Part shown: piece after piece, positions 27,587 through 36,938 of the stretch
How the letters are laid out: each line of letters begins with the position of its first letter
How positions within the stretch are numbered: the stretch's first letter is position 1
Origin: Rhizobium sp. P32RR-XVIII
GTDB lineage: Bacteria > Pseudomonadota > Alphaproteobacteria > Rhizobiales > Rhizobiaceae
Assembly (NCBI RefSeq): GCF_012641395.1
Contig: NZ_JABAIH010000010.1
Coordinates: 62,001-126,000, forward strand
DNA: 64,000 nt
Direction: 5' to 3'
Translations under genes and position numbers: made by a program
Notes under the pieces: model-generated
The model's database searches: none
The model's input: the letters and a program-made list of their open reading frames with translations, nothing else
What the model was told of the DNA's origin: nothing

Positions 27587-28414
27587 ATGAAAGCCGGAAC
27601 GATGGCGATGCAGGTGAAAGACATAGTGCTGGAGAAGGTGGCCACTGGCCCCGTTTCCGCACGCGTCTATCAGGGCGCCGAGTTCGGCAAGGGCGCGCCG
27701 ATCGTTCTGTTCTTTCACGGCGGCGCCTTCCTGCAATCCGGCGTCAAGGAAAGTGCGGTTGCCGAGAGCATGGCGAACGCCGGCGCGATCGTTGCGATCC
27801 CTGACTACAACGCGCCACTCGGCAACGTCTTTCCGAAGCCGCTCGAAGTCGGCTATTCCCTCTTTTCCTATCTTGCCAACAAGCGTGCCTCCGGCATCGG
27901 CGATCGCAATTCGCTGCTTCTGGTCGCCGGCGAAGAGGCTGGCGGCAATATTGCGGCCGGTGTAGCGCTGAAGGCGCGCGATCATTATGCCGATGCGCTC
28001 GATGGCCAGATCCTCATTTCCCCGCTTCTTGATCCGTTCATGGGTACGGCCTCCATCCGCAAAGCCGATGGTATCGGCATGCGTCAGCGCTGGACGGAAG
28101 GCTGGAGCCACTATCTCAGCGGCGGCGGGTGCCATCCCTACGCCGCGCCCTGTCTCTGTTCGCGCATCGCCGGTGTTGCTCCAGCCCTCATTTTTACGGC
28201 GGAGGACGATCCTCTGCGTGATGAGACCGTCGGTTACGGAGCCCGCCTCAAAACGGCCGGCGTTGCAGTTCGCCAGCATATCCTCCCCGCCCGGGCAGGC
28301 TGGCCTTCGATTTACGGCGGGAAAACGGACGGCACTTCGAACTGGCAGGAAAACGTCAGCCGCGAGTTCGAAAGTTTCCTCCGAGAGTTAAGCGTTCAGC
28401 AGCAATTGCATTGA
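27587..28414 (+). CDS. Alpha/beta-hydrolase-like protein with a degenerate active site
   Basis: 275 aa, similar to the hormone-sensitive-lipase (HSL) group. The oxyanion motif HGGAF is present. Where the family has GDSAGG with the nucleophile serine, this protein reads GEEAGG. The acid region DDPLRDE is kept, but the usual catalytic histidine region reads ARAGWPS without His. It therefore probably has no esterase activity, or a changed one. It lies 46 bp upstream of the RND adaptor gene and faces the LysR regulator, so it is likely the first gene of the efflux operon. Starts at 27602 or 27608 are also possible. Confidence 0.78.
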   Translation: MKAGTMAMQVKDIVLEKVATGPVSARVYQGAEFGKGAPIVLFFHGGAFLQSGVKESAVAESMANAGAIVAIPDYNAPLGNVFPKPLEVGYSLFSYLANKRASGIGDRNSLLLVAGEEAGGNIAAGVALKARDHYADALDGQILISPLLDPFMGTASIRKADGIGMRQRWTEGWSHYLSGGGCHPYAAPCLCSRIAGVAPALIFTAEDDPLRDETVGYGARLKTAGVAVRQHILPARAGWPSIYGGKTDGTSNWQENVSREFESFLRELSVQQQLH

Positions 28415-28460
28415 AGACAACCTGTTTTTGCCGGCCGTAGCGGCCGGAAGGAGAGTACCA

Positions 28461-29648
28461 ATGACGTCCAGAAAGAAACGCTGGGCCCTGGTGGGCGCCG
28501 GCATAGGTGTTGTTGCGTCTGTTTCGGCGGCCGCTATCTTTTTTGAATTGCCGATGAGCACGGCTGCGACCGCCGCTTCGGAACCCGCGCAGGCTCCCGC
28601 TGTGCCGGTCACCGTTGCCGTGGTCCAGAGCCGTGACGTGACGGCCTGGGAAGACTTTTCAGGCCGTCTGGAGGCGGTAGACCGTGTTCAGGTCCGCCCG
28701 CGCGTTGCGGGTGCCATCCAGTCCGTGCACTTCCGCGAAGGCGCTTTGGTGAAGGCGGGCGATCTGCTTTTCACCATCGACCCGGCTCCGTATGAGGCTG
28801 CAGTCGCGCAGGCGCAGGGTCAGGTTGCTTCGGCCGAAGCCAAGGTCGGCCTGGCGCAGACCGAACTCGACCGCGGCCGCAAGCTTTCCGACAACCGCAC
28901 GATCTCGCAGAGCGATCTCGATCAGCGTCAGAGCACGCTGGCTGAGGCGCAAGCGGGCCTTCGTTCGGCTCAGGCGGCCCTTCAATCCGCCCAGCTCGAC
29001 CTCGACTACACGCAGGTGCATGCCCCGGTTTCCGGCCGCATCGGCAAGATCGAGGTCACCGTCGGCAACCTTGTCGCCGCTGGCTCCGCCTCGCCGGAAC
29101 TGACGACGCTCGTCTCCGTCGACCCGATCTATGCGAGCTTCAATGCAAGCGAAGAAATGGTGACGAAGGCGCTTTCGGAGCTTCCGGCAACCGACGCCGC
29201 GCTGCCGGCCGTCGAACGGATCCCGGTTGAAGTCGGCACGCTCGCCGATGACGGCACGCCGATCAAGGGCAAGCTGCAGCTCGTCGACAACGAAGTCGAT
29301 GCGGCAAGCGGCACCATTGCGGTCCGCGCCGTCTTCGACAATCCCGGCGGCAAGCTGATCCCCGGCCAGTTCGTGCGGGTCCGCATGGGTCAGCCGAAAT
29401 CCGAGAACAAGATCGTCATCAACGACCGCGCGGTCGGCACTGATCAGGACAAGAAGTTCGTCTTCGTCGTCGATGGCGAGAACAAGGTCAGCTACCGGCA
29501 GATCCAGCTCGGCTCGCTGTTCGACGGCCAGCGGGTGATCGAAGGCGGTCTCACTGCCGGCGAGAAGATCGTCGTCAACGGGCTGCAGCGCATCCGTCCG
29601 GGCGCAATCGTGGCGCCCCAGATGGAAGAGAAGGTCGCGACCAACTGA
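28461..29648 (+). CDS. RND efflux periplasmic adaptor (MexE-like)
   Basis: 395 aa adaptor. A signal or anchor segment lies in the first 35 residues, followed by an Ala/Pro-rich linker. The lipoyl halves contain RVAGAIQSVHFREGALVKAGDLLF (split) and VHAPVSGRIGKIEVTVGN, around a coiled hairpin. The ATG at 28461 follows GGAAGGAG; a longer frame from 28428 lacks support. The pump gene starts 255 bp later with a palindromic repeat between. No outer-membrane channel gene follows. Confidence 0.93.
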   Translation: MTSRKKRWALVGAGIGVVASVSAAAIFFELPMSTAATAASEPAQAPAVPVTVAVVQSRDVTAWEDFSGRLEAVDRVQVRPRVAGAIQSVHFREGALVKAGDLLFTIDPAPYEAAVAQAQGQVASAEAKVGLAQTELDRGRKLSDNRTISQSDLDQRQSTLAEAQAGLRSAQAALQSAQLDLDYTQVHAPVSGRIGKIEVTVGNLVAAGSASPELTTLVSVDPIYASFNASEEMVTKALSELPATDAALPAVERIPVEVGTLADDGTPIKGKLQLVDNEVDAASGTIAVRAVFDNPGGKLIPGQFVRVRMGQPKSENKIVINDRAVGTDQDKKFVFVVDGENKVSYRQIQLGSLFDGQRVIEGGLTAGEKIVVNGLQRIRPGAIVAPQMEEKVATN

Positions 29649-29649
29649 A

Positions 29650-29811
29650 AATTCCCTTCTCCCCCACGGGGAGAAGGTGGCCCGAAGGGCCGGATGAGGG
29701 GGCGGGTGCGGCCGGGACGGCCTCGCTTTCGCTCAGCCGTTCGCTCCTTCGTCGCTCACCCCCTCATCTGTCCTGACGGACATCTTCTCCCCGCTGGGGA
29801 GAAGGGGATGG
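29650..29811. repeat. Rhizobial palindromic repeat cluster (RIME-like) between RND genes
   Basis: Several nested inverted repeats are present. CCTTCTCCCC/GGGGAGAAGG makes a 10-bp hairpin at 29655-29677. GGCCC-GAA-GGGCC follows. A TGAGGGG block pairs at a distance with CCCCTCA near 29759. A second CTTCTCCCC/GGGGAGAAG hairpin closes the unit near 29783-29806. This layout matches short intergenic palindromic elements common in Rhizobiaceae, of which RIME is one; I assign the class from memory. Confidence 0.65.
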
Positions 29812-29903
29812 GCCGCAATCCAAAAATATACCACCCGCCGGCGGCCTCCCATGCCGCCTGAGAGGGACCTTATATCCATGTTCACCCCGGAGAGGGCTTT
29901 GAT

Positions 29904-32900
29904 ATGAACATCTCCAGATTCTTTGTCGACCGCCCGGTGTTTGCCGGTGTTCTTTCGGTCCTCATCGTGGTCGCCGGCCTGATCGGCCTCAGGGCGCTGC
30001 CGATTTCGGAATATCCGGAAGTCGTGCCGCCTTCCGTCGTCGTGCACGCCACCTATCCCGGCGCCAACCCGTCGGTCATCGCCGAAACGGTGGCGACGCC
30101 GCTCGAAGAGCAGATCAATGGCGTCGAGGGCATGCTTTACATGTCCAGCCAGGCGACCTCCGACGGGGCACTCAACGTCACTGTTACCTTCCAGCTGGGC
30201 ACCGATCCGGACAAGGCACAGCAGCTCGTACAGAACCGCGTTTCGCAGGCCGAGCCGCGTCTTCCGGCGGAAGTGCGCGCGCTCGGCATCACCACGGTCA
30301 AGAGCTCGCCCGACTTCATCATGGTCGTGAACCTCGTCTCGGATGGAGACAATCATGACATCACCTACCTGCGCAATTACGCGACCCTGAACGTCAAGGA
30401 CCGGCTTGCCCGCATCCCAGGTGTGGGCCAGGTGCAGGTCTTCGGCGCCGGCGACTATTCGATGCGCGTCTGGATCGATCCGCAGAAGGCTGCCGAGCAC
30501 AATCTTGCCGCCAGCGACATCAGCAATGCGATCAATTCCCAGAACGTGCAGGCCGCCGCCGGCATCATCGGCGCGTCGCCGAGCCCGACGGGCGTCGACC
30601 TGCAGCTCAACGTCAATGCCCAGGGACGTCTGCGCACACCTGAGGAATTCGGCAACATCATCGTCAAGACAGGCGCCAACGGTGAAATCACCCGCCTTCG
30701 CGACGTTGCCCGCATCGAGCTTGGTGCCGCCGACTATAGCCTGCGCTCACTGCTCGACGGCAAGCCGGCCGTCGCCGTCGCCGTCCTTCAGGCGCCGGGT
30801 TCGAACGCGATCGAGATCGCAGACAACGTGCGCGCCACCATGGATACGCTGCAGCAGGCGATGCCCGATGGCGTCAAGTACGAAATCGTCTACGATACGA
30901 CGAAGTTCGTACGCGCCTCGATCGAAAAGGTCATCGATACGCTGCTCGAGGCTATCGCGCTCGTCGTTCTCGTCGTCATCCTGTTCCTGCAGACATGGCG
31001 TGCCTCGATCATTCCGCTGATCGCCGTTCCGGTATCGATCATCGGTACGTTCGCGGTCATGTATGTCTTGGGCTTCTCGATCAACGCGCTCAGCCTCTTC
31101 GGGCTGGTGCTGGCGATCGGTATCGTCGTCGACGATGCGATCGTTGTCGTTGAAAACGTCGAACGCAATATCGAGAACGGGCTCAGTCCGCGACAGGCGA
31201 CCTACAAGGCCATGAAGGAAGTGTCCGGCCCGATCATCGCGATTGCGCTGGTGCTGGTCGCGGTCTTCGTGCCGCTCGCCTTCATCTCCGGCCTGTCGGG
31301 TCAGTTCTACCGCCAGTTCGCGCTGACGATCGCGATCTCGACCGTGATTTCTGCCTTCAACTCGCTGACGCTCTCCCCGGCGCTTGCTGCTCTTCTTCTG
31401 AAGGGGCATCACGCACCGAAGGATTGGCTGACGCGGTTCATGGACGCGATCTTCGGCTGGTTCTTCCGCGGCTTCAACCGCGCCTTCGGTGTCGGTTCCA
31501 GCTACTACGGCAAGGGCGTGGGCGGTCTCCTGTCGCGCAAGAGCATCGTCATGGTGGTCTATCTTGCGCTGGTGGGAACGACTTACAGCCTGTTCACCAC
31601 GGTTCCGGGCGGCTTCGTGCCTTCGCAGGACAAGCAATATCTGATCGGCTTCGCACAGCTGCCGGATGCCGCAAGCCTCGACCGCACGGAAGACGTCATC
31701 AAGCGCATGACCGATATTGCCCTGAAGCAGCCGGGTGTCGACCATGCGATCGCCTTCCCCGGCCTGTCGATCAATGGCTTCACCAACTCCTCGAATGCCG
31801 GCATCGTCTTCGTGACGCTGAAGGACTTCGACGAGCGCAAGACGCCGGACCTTTCCGGCGGCGCGATCGCCATGGCACTGAACCAGAAGTTCGGCGCCAT
31901 CCAGGATGCCTTCATCGCCATGTTCCCGCCGCCGCCGGTCAACGGTCTCGGCACGACGGGCGGATTCAAGCTGCAGATCGAGGATCGCGCAGGCTTGGGC
32001 AACCGGGCGCTCGACGAGGCAACCAAGGCAGTCCTTGCCAAGGCCTATCAGACGCCTGAGCTTGCCGGTCTGTTCTCCAGCTTCCAGATCAACGTGCCGC
32101 AGCTCTATGCCGATCTCGACCGCGCCAAGGCCGAGCAGCTCGGAGTGTCCGTCACCGACGTCTTCCAGACGCTGCAGATCTATCTCGGCTCGCTTTACGT
32201 CAACGACTTCAACGCCTTCGGCCGCACCTACAGCGTTCGCGTCCAGGCCGATGCCAAGTTCCGGGCACAACCGGAAGATATCGGCCAGTTGAAGGTCCGC
32301 TCGGCATCGGGCCAGATGATCCCGCTTTCGGCGCTGCTGAAGGTGGAGCCGAGCACCGGTCCGGAGCGTGCGAACCGCTACAACGGCTTCCTCGCGGCCG
32401 ATATCAACGGCGGTCCGGCACCGGGCTTCTCGTCCGGTCAGGCGCAGGCGGCAATCGAGAAGATCCTGAAGGAGACGCTGCCTCCGGGCATCGACTTCGA
32501 ATGGACGGATCTGACCTACCAGCAGATTCTTGCCGGCAATTCGAGCGTCGTCGTCTTCCCGCTCGCCCTGCTGCTCGTCTTCCTCGTGCTGGCTGCCCAG
32601 TATGAGAGCCTGACCCTGCCGCTGGCGATCATCATGATCGTGCCGATGAGCCTGCTGGCCGCACTGACCGGTGTCTGGCTCACGGGTGGAGACAACAACA
32701 TCTTCACCCAGATCGGCTTCGTGGTCCTTGTCGGCCTCTCGGCGAAGAACGCGATCCTGATCGTGGAATTCGCCCGCGAGCTCGAGTTCGAGGGCAGGAC
32801 GCCGGTCCAGGCCGCAATCGAGGCAAGCCGCCTGCGCCTGCGCCCGATCCTGATGACCTCCATGGCCTTCATCATGGGCGTCGTTCCGCTCGTCACCTCG

Positions 32901-33101
32901 ACGGGTGCCGGTTCGGAAATGCGCGCCGCCATGGGTGTCGCCGTCTTCTCGGGCATGATCGGCGTGACCTTCTTCGGCATCTTCATGACGCCGGTCTTCT
33001 ACGTGCTCTTGCGCAGGATGACGGGCAACCGTCCGCTGATTCAGCACAACGACAATCATCCTCGGGATGAAGAAGAGCATGTCCGGGTCGCCGCCGAATA
33101 A
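29904..33101 (+). CDS. RND multidrug efflux pump, inner-membrane subunit (MexF-like)
   Basis: 1065 aa HAE1-family pump. It starts MNISRFFVDRPVFAGVLS and has 12 membrane helices and two large periplasmic loops. The proton-relay Asp pair is in GIVVDDAIVVVENVE near residue 409. LPISEYPEVVPPSVVV near the N-terminus resembles the MexF branch, whose known substrates include quinolones and chloramphenicol. Substrates here are inferred only by family. The ribosome site GGAGAGGG lies upstream. A strong terminator follows at 33130. Confidence 0.95.
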   Translation: MNISRFFVDRPVFAGVLSVLIVVAGLIGLRALPISEYPEVVPPSVVVHATYPGANPSVIAETVATPLEEQINGVEGMLYMSSQATSDGALNVTVTFQLGTDPDKAQQLVQNRVSQAEPRLPAEVRALGITTVKSSPDFIMVVNLVSDGDNHDITYLRNYATLNVKDRLARIPGVGQVQVFGAGDYSMRVWIDPQKAAEHNLAASDISNAINSQNVQAAAGIIGASPSPTGVDLQLNVNAQGRLRTPEEFGNIIVKTGANGEITRLRDVARIELGAADYSLRSLLDGKPAVAVAVLQAPGSNAIEIADNVRATMDTLQQAMPDGVKYEIVYDTTKFVRASIEKVIDTLLEAIALVVLVVILFLQTWRASIIPLIAVPVSIIGTFAVMYVLGFSINALSLFGLVLAIGIVVDDAIVVVENVERNIENGLSPRQATYKAMKEVSGPIIAIALVLVAVFVPLAFISGLSGQFYRQFALTIAISTVISAFNSLTLSPALAALLLKGHHAPKDWLTRFMDAIFGWFFRGFNRAFGVGSSYYGKGVGGLLSRKSIVMVVYLALVGTTYSLFTTVPGGFVPSQDKQYLIGFAQLPDAASLDRTEDVIKRMTDIALKQPGVDHAIAFPGLSINGFTNSSNAGIVFVTLKDFDERKTPDLSGGAIAMALNQKFGAIQDAFIAMFPPPPVNGLGTTGGFKLQIEDRAGLGNRALDEATKAVLAKAYQTPELAGLFSSFQINVPQLYADLDRAKAEQLGVSVTDVFQTLQIYLGSLYVNDFNAFGRTYSVRVQADAKFRAQPEDIGQLKVRSASGQMIPLSALLKVEPSTGPERANRYNGFLAADINGGPAPGFSSGQAQAAIEKILKETLPPGIDFEWTDLTYQQILAGNSSVVVFPLALLLVFLVLAAQYESLTLPLAIIMIVPMSLLAALTGVWLTGGDNNIFTQIGFVVLVGLSAKNAILIVEFARELEFEGRTPVQAAIEASRLRLRPILMTSMAFIMGVVPLVTSTGAGSEMRAAMGVAVFSGMIGVTFFGIFMTPVFYVLLRRMTGNRPLIQHNDNHPRDEEEHVRVAAE

Positions 33102-33129
33102 GCGGGAGCTCGACGAGCAAAAAAAAGAA

Positions 33130-33154
33130 GGCGGGACATCGGTCCCGCCTTTTT
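33130..33154 (+). terminator. Rho-independent terminator after the MexF-like pump gene
   Basis: GGCGGGAC and GTCCCGCC form an 8-bp stem with a 4-nt loop, followed by five T. A-rich sequence precedes the stem. Confidence 0.9.
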
Positions 33155-33240
33155 CATTTGCGCGCAGGCGTCATCTGTCTATGTTTTTTTGACGAACGTA
33201 CATCGCATGCAGGGAGCAATCCCTAGCTCGGGAGGAAGGA

Positions 33241-35025
33241 ATGACTGACAATAAAACGCCGAAACGTCGCCTGCGTTCGCAGGACTGGTTCGACAATCCG
33301 GACCATATAGACATGACGGCTCTCTATCTCGAGCGCTTCATGAACTACGGCATCACCCCGGAGGAGCTGCGCTCCGGCAAGCCGATCATTGGCATCGCCC
33401 AGAGCGGCAGCGACCTGACCCCCTGTAACAGAGTGCATATCGAGCTCGCCAAACGCGTGCGCGACGGCATTCGGGATGCGGGTGGCATTCCGATCGAGTT
33501 TCCGACACATCCGATCTTCGAGAACTGCAAGCGGCCAACGGCGGCGCTCGACCGCAACCTCGCCTATCTCGGGCTCGTCGAAATTCTCTACGGCTATCCG
33601 CTTGACGGCGTCGTGCTGACGACCGGCTGCGACAAGACCACCCCTTCGGCGATCATGGCCGCCTCGACCGTCGATATCCCGGCCATCGTGCTTTCCGGCG
33701 GGCCGATGCTCGACGGCTGGCATGAAGGGGAGCTGGCGGGCTCCGGCATGGCGATCTGGCGGTCGCGGCGCAGGCTTGCGGCGGGAGAGATCGACGAGGA
33801 GGAGTTCCTGCAGACGGCGCTCGATTCCGCACCGTCTGTCGGCCATTGCAATACGATGGGCACGGCTTCGACGATGAACGCTCTTGCAGAGGCGCTTGGC
33901 CTGTCGTTGACGGGCTGCGGCAATATCCCCGCCGCCTATCGCGAGCGCGGCCAGATGGCCTATCGCACCGGACGACGCGCCGTCGAGATCGTTTTCGAAG
34001 ATCTGAAACCGTCGGATATTCTGACGCGCGAAGCCTTCCTCAACGCCATCCGCACCAATTCGGCGATCGGCGGTTCCACCAATGCGCAGCCGCATCTGGC
34101 GGCGATGGCAAAGCATGCCGGCGTCGAGCTTCATCCCGACGACTGGCAGGTCCACGGCTTCGATATCCCGCTGCTTGCGAATGTCCAGCCGGCCGGCGCC
34201 TATCTCGGAGAGCGCTATCATCGCGCGGGCGGCACGCCGGCGATCATGTGGGAACTGCTGCAAGCCGGAAAGCTCGACGGGAACTGTCGGACGGTGACCG
34301 GCAGGACGATGGCCGAGAACCTGGAAGGCAGGGAGGCACGCGACCGCGAAGTCATCCGGCCGTTCAACGAGCCACTGAAGGAGCGGGCGGGTTTCCTCGT
34401 GCTCAAGGGCAATCTCTTCGATTTCGCGATCATGAAGATGAGTGTGGTCTCGGAGGATTTTCGCAAGCGCTACCTGCAAGAACCCGGCCACGAAGGCATA
34501 TTCCAGGGCAAGGCGGTCGTGTTCGACGGCTCTGAGGACTACCACAAGCGGATCAACGATCCGGCGCTCGACATCGACGAGAACACTATCCTCGTCATCC
34601 GCGGGGCAGGCCCGATCGGCTGGCCGGGATCAGCCGAGGTCGTGAACATGCAGCCGCCGGATCGTCTCCTGAAACGCGGTATCCGCAGCCTTCCGACGAT
34701 CGGCGATGGCCGACAGTCCGGGACTGCGGACAGCCCCTCGATCCTCAATGCCTCGCCGGAGAGCGCGGCCGGCGGCGGTCTCGCGTGGCTTCGTACCGGT
34801 GATATCATCCGCATCGATTTCAATCAGGGCCGTTGCGACATGCTGGTCGATGCGACCGAGATCGAACGCCGGAAAGGGGATGGCATTCCACCGGTGCCGC
34901 CGGACGCCACACCATGGCAGCGTATCTACCGCCGGTCGGTCAATCAGCTTTCTGAAGGTGCGGTTCTTGAGGGAGCACCGGAATTTAGGGGGATTGCAAA
35001 ATTTCCACCGCGCCACAATCATTAG
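33241..35025 (+). CDS. Sugar-acid dehydratase of the IlvD/Edd family (XylD-like)
   Basis: 594 aa. N-terminal SRDWFDNPDHIDMTALYLERF-type sequence (residues 13-33 here), TTGCDKTTP and GHCNTMGTAS carry the cysteines for the iron-sulfur cluster. The C-terminal IRGAGPIGWPGSAEVVNM and GDGRQSGTADSPSI are near-identical in pattern to Caulobacter D-xylonate dehydratase as I remember it. It would remove water from a sugar acid such as D-xylonate, L-arabonate or another aldonate. No other gene of a xylose or arabinose pathway is nearby, so the substrate is open. The ribosome site GGGAGGAAGG precedes the ATG. Confidence 0.85.
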   Translation: MTDNKTPKRRLRSQDWFDNPDHIDMTALYLERFMNYGITPEELRSGKPIIGIAQSGSDLTPCNRVHIELAKRVRDGIRDAGGIPIEFPTHPIFENCKRPTAALDRNLAYLGLVEILYGYPLDGVVLTTGCDKTTPSAIMAASTVDIPAIVLSGGPMLDGWHEGELAGSGMAIWRSRRRLAAGEIDEEEFLQTALDSAPSVGHCNTMGTASTMNALAEALGLSLTGCGNIPAAYRERGQMAYRTGRRAVEIVFEDLKPSDILTREAFLNAIRTNSAIGGSTNAQPHLAAMAKHAGVELHPDDWQVHGFDIPLLANVQPAGAYLGERYHRAGGTPAIMWELLQAGKLDGNCRTVTGRTMAENLEGREARDREVIRPFNEPLKERAGFLVLKGNLFDFAIMKMSVVSEDFRKRYLQEPGHEGIFQGKAVVFDGSEDYHKRINDPALDIDENTILVIRGAGPIGWPGSAEVVNMQPPDRLLKRGIRSLPTIGDGRQSGTADSPSILNASPESAAGGGLAWLRTGDIIRIDFNQGRCDMLVDATEIERRKGDGIPPVPPDATPWQRIYRRSVNQLSEGAVLEGAPEFRGIAKFPPRHNH

Positions 35026-35150
35026 ACGCAAGCGTTAAGGAATTGGGCACCCTATAACCAATTCGATAGTCCCAAAGTATATTCGTTAATGTGGGTTTGA
35101 GACGGTACTATAAGTCATCGCATCTGCTTTAAGGCTGAGACCGACTGCCT

Positions 35151-36935
35151 ATGACGAAAACGACCCGGTCGGAGCAAGAATTCCAGGATCTCCTGAGGCG
35201 CCTCGAGCTCGCGCTCGACGCGTCGCAGATCGGCGTTTGGGACCATAATGTGCGCACCAATGAGATTTTCTGGGACGCGCAGATGCACCGGCTCTACCAG
35301 ACCGGCCTGAGCATGCGGGTCATTCCGGCATCACTCTGGATGGACGCCATTCATCCGGAAGACCTACGGCGGGCAGTGGATGAGTTCGACGAGGCGGTTG
35401 CCCGGCGCGGTCCTTACAATTCCGAATTCCGCATCATTTTGCCGAATGGTGAAATCCGGCATTTGCGTTCGCGCGGCCATTTTTACGTCAGCGAGGAGGG
35501 CACTCCCTCCTTCATCGGCGCCGAATGGGACGTCACGGCTGACGTGCTGCTGAATGCCGAGGTGGAGCGTCAGCGGCAGGTTGCTGAAGCGCGCGCAAGG
35601 GCGCTCGAAGAAAGCAATGCGCGCATCGAATATGCATCCGAGCACGACTACCTGACCGGGTTGCCCAACCGGCGCCTGTTTGATAACCGGCTCGCCGCCC
35701 TGCAGGCCGACAAGTCGATCTCGACGCTCGCGGTCCTTCATCTTGATCTCGATCAGTTCAGGCAGATCAATGACAGCTATGGTCATGCGGCTGGCGACGG
35801 CGTGCTGCGTGCGGCAGCACTGCGGATCACCGCCGCCATCCCAACAAATAGCATGGCTGCGCGCGTCGGCGGCGACGAGTTCGTGATCCTGCTGTGGAAT
35901 TTCGGAACGGTCGAAGCGCTCAGGCGCATAGCGGCGGATGTCCAGCAGCGTCTGCGCAAGAAGATCCGGTTTGGTCACGAATTGCTGCAATCCGGCGCCA
36001 CGATCGGCGTATCATGGAGCGCCGGCCGGCGAACGCGTAATCTGTTCGCGGAATCCGATCTGGCGCTTTATCAGGCCAAGAAATCCGGGTTGAACCGCAT
36101 AGAATTCTTTTCTCGGCAGCTGCAGGATGACTTGCTGAGCAAACGCCACCTCGCCGAGGAGTTGAAGCGCGGGCTGGAGCGCGGCGAGATCATTCCTTAC
36201 TACCAGATGCAGTTCGACGCCAAGACGCGCGAGATTTCAGGTCTTGAAGCGCTTGCCCGCTGGCTTCACCCGGAAAAAGGCCTGCTGTCACCCGCCGTGT
36301 TCATGAATGTCGCGGCTGAAAGTGACCTTTTGGCCGATATCGATGCCGCAATTCTAAAGAGGGCTTTGGAAGATCGCAAATACTGGCTGCGCCGGGGAGC
36401 GGTTGTTCCACGTATAGCGGTGAATATCTCCGGCCCGCGGCTCTTCGACCCGACGCTACTGGATAGCCTTCGGGCAATGGAAATTCCTCCCGGGCAATTT
36501 GCTTTCGAGCTGGTGGAGACGATTTTTCTCGATGACCCCGACGACAGATTGCTGCGCAACATCGATCAAATCAAGCAGATGGGCATCGACATCGAGATCG
36601 ATGATTTCGGTTCGGGGCATGCCTCGCTGATCGGTTTGGCGCGGCTGCGCCCGAAGCGGCTGAAGCTTGACCGCCAGCTAGTGATCGATGTCGTCGAATC
36701 CGAGGAGCAGTACCGAATCGTCAGTTCGATCATCGACATTGCCAAGGCGCTCAATGTCGAAGTGATCGCGGAGGGTGTCGAGACCAAGGGGCATGCCGAA
36801 GCATTGACCCGGCTTGGCTGCGACACGCTCCAAGGCTTTGCGCTCGGCTCTCCGGTTTCCGCGGTGGAGATCGACCAGCTTATTTCGCCGGCGAGCCGGA
36901 TCGAGGTCAAACCAGGCGCGGCAGGACGGCTCTAG
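35151..36935 (+). CDS. PAS-GGDEF-EAL cyclic-di-GMP signalling protein
   Basis: 594 aa with no clear membrane segment. A PAS domain (about residues 12-145) is followed by a short coiled linker. A GGDEF domain (about 165-325) has an intact VGGDEF; the inhibitory RxxD site just upstream is absent. The EAL domain (about 340-590) holds SGLEALARW, NISGPRL, FELVET, DDFGSG, LDRQL, AEGVET and QGFALG, so phosphodiesterase activity is likely. It may set c-di-GMP level in response to a small signal sensed by PAS. It sits between the dehydratase and the nucleotide-sugar genes, 3 bp from the lpsL stop on the other strand. Confidence 0.92.
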   Translation: MTKTTRSEQEFQDLLRRLELALDASQIGVWDHNVRTNEIFWDAQMHRLYQTGLSMRVIPASLWMDAIHPEDLRRAVDEFDEAVARRGPYNSEFRIILPNGEIRHLRSRGHFYVSEEGTPSFIGAEWDVTADVLLNAEVERQRQVAEARARALEESNARIEYASEHDYLTGLPNRRLFDNRLAALQADKSISTLAVLHLDLDQFRQINDSYGHAAGDGVLRAAALRITAAIPTNSMAARVGGDEFVILLWNFGTVEALRRIAADVQQRLRKKIRFGHELLQSGATIGVSWSAGRRTRNLFAESDLALYQAKKSGLNRIEFFSRQLQDDLLSKRHLAEELKRGLERGEIIPYYQMQFDAKTREISGLEALARWLHPEKGLLSPAVFMNVAAESDLLADIDAAILKRALEDRKYWLRRGAVVPRIAVNISGPRLFDPTLLDSLRAMEIPPGQFAFELVETIFLDDPDDRLLRNIDQIKQMGIDIEIDDFGSGHASLIGLARLRPKRLKLDRQLVIDVVESEEQYRIVSSIIDIAKALNVEVIAEGVETKGHAEALTRLGCDTLQGFALGSPVSAVEIDQLISPASRIEVKPGAAGRL

Positions 36936-36938
36936 CGA

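Noticed and set aside
30747..33080. A 777-codon open frame on the minus strand opposite the MexF-like pump gene
   Set aside because: It is the antisense shadow of a strongly conserved RND gene in GC-rich DNA, has Arg/His/Asp-rich composition and no family resemblance.
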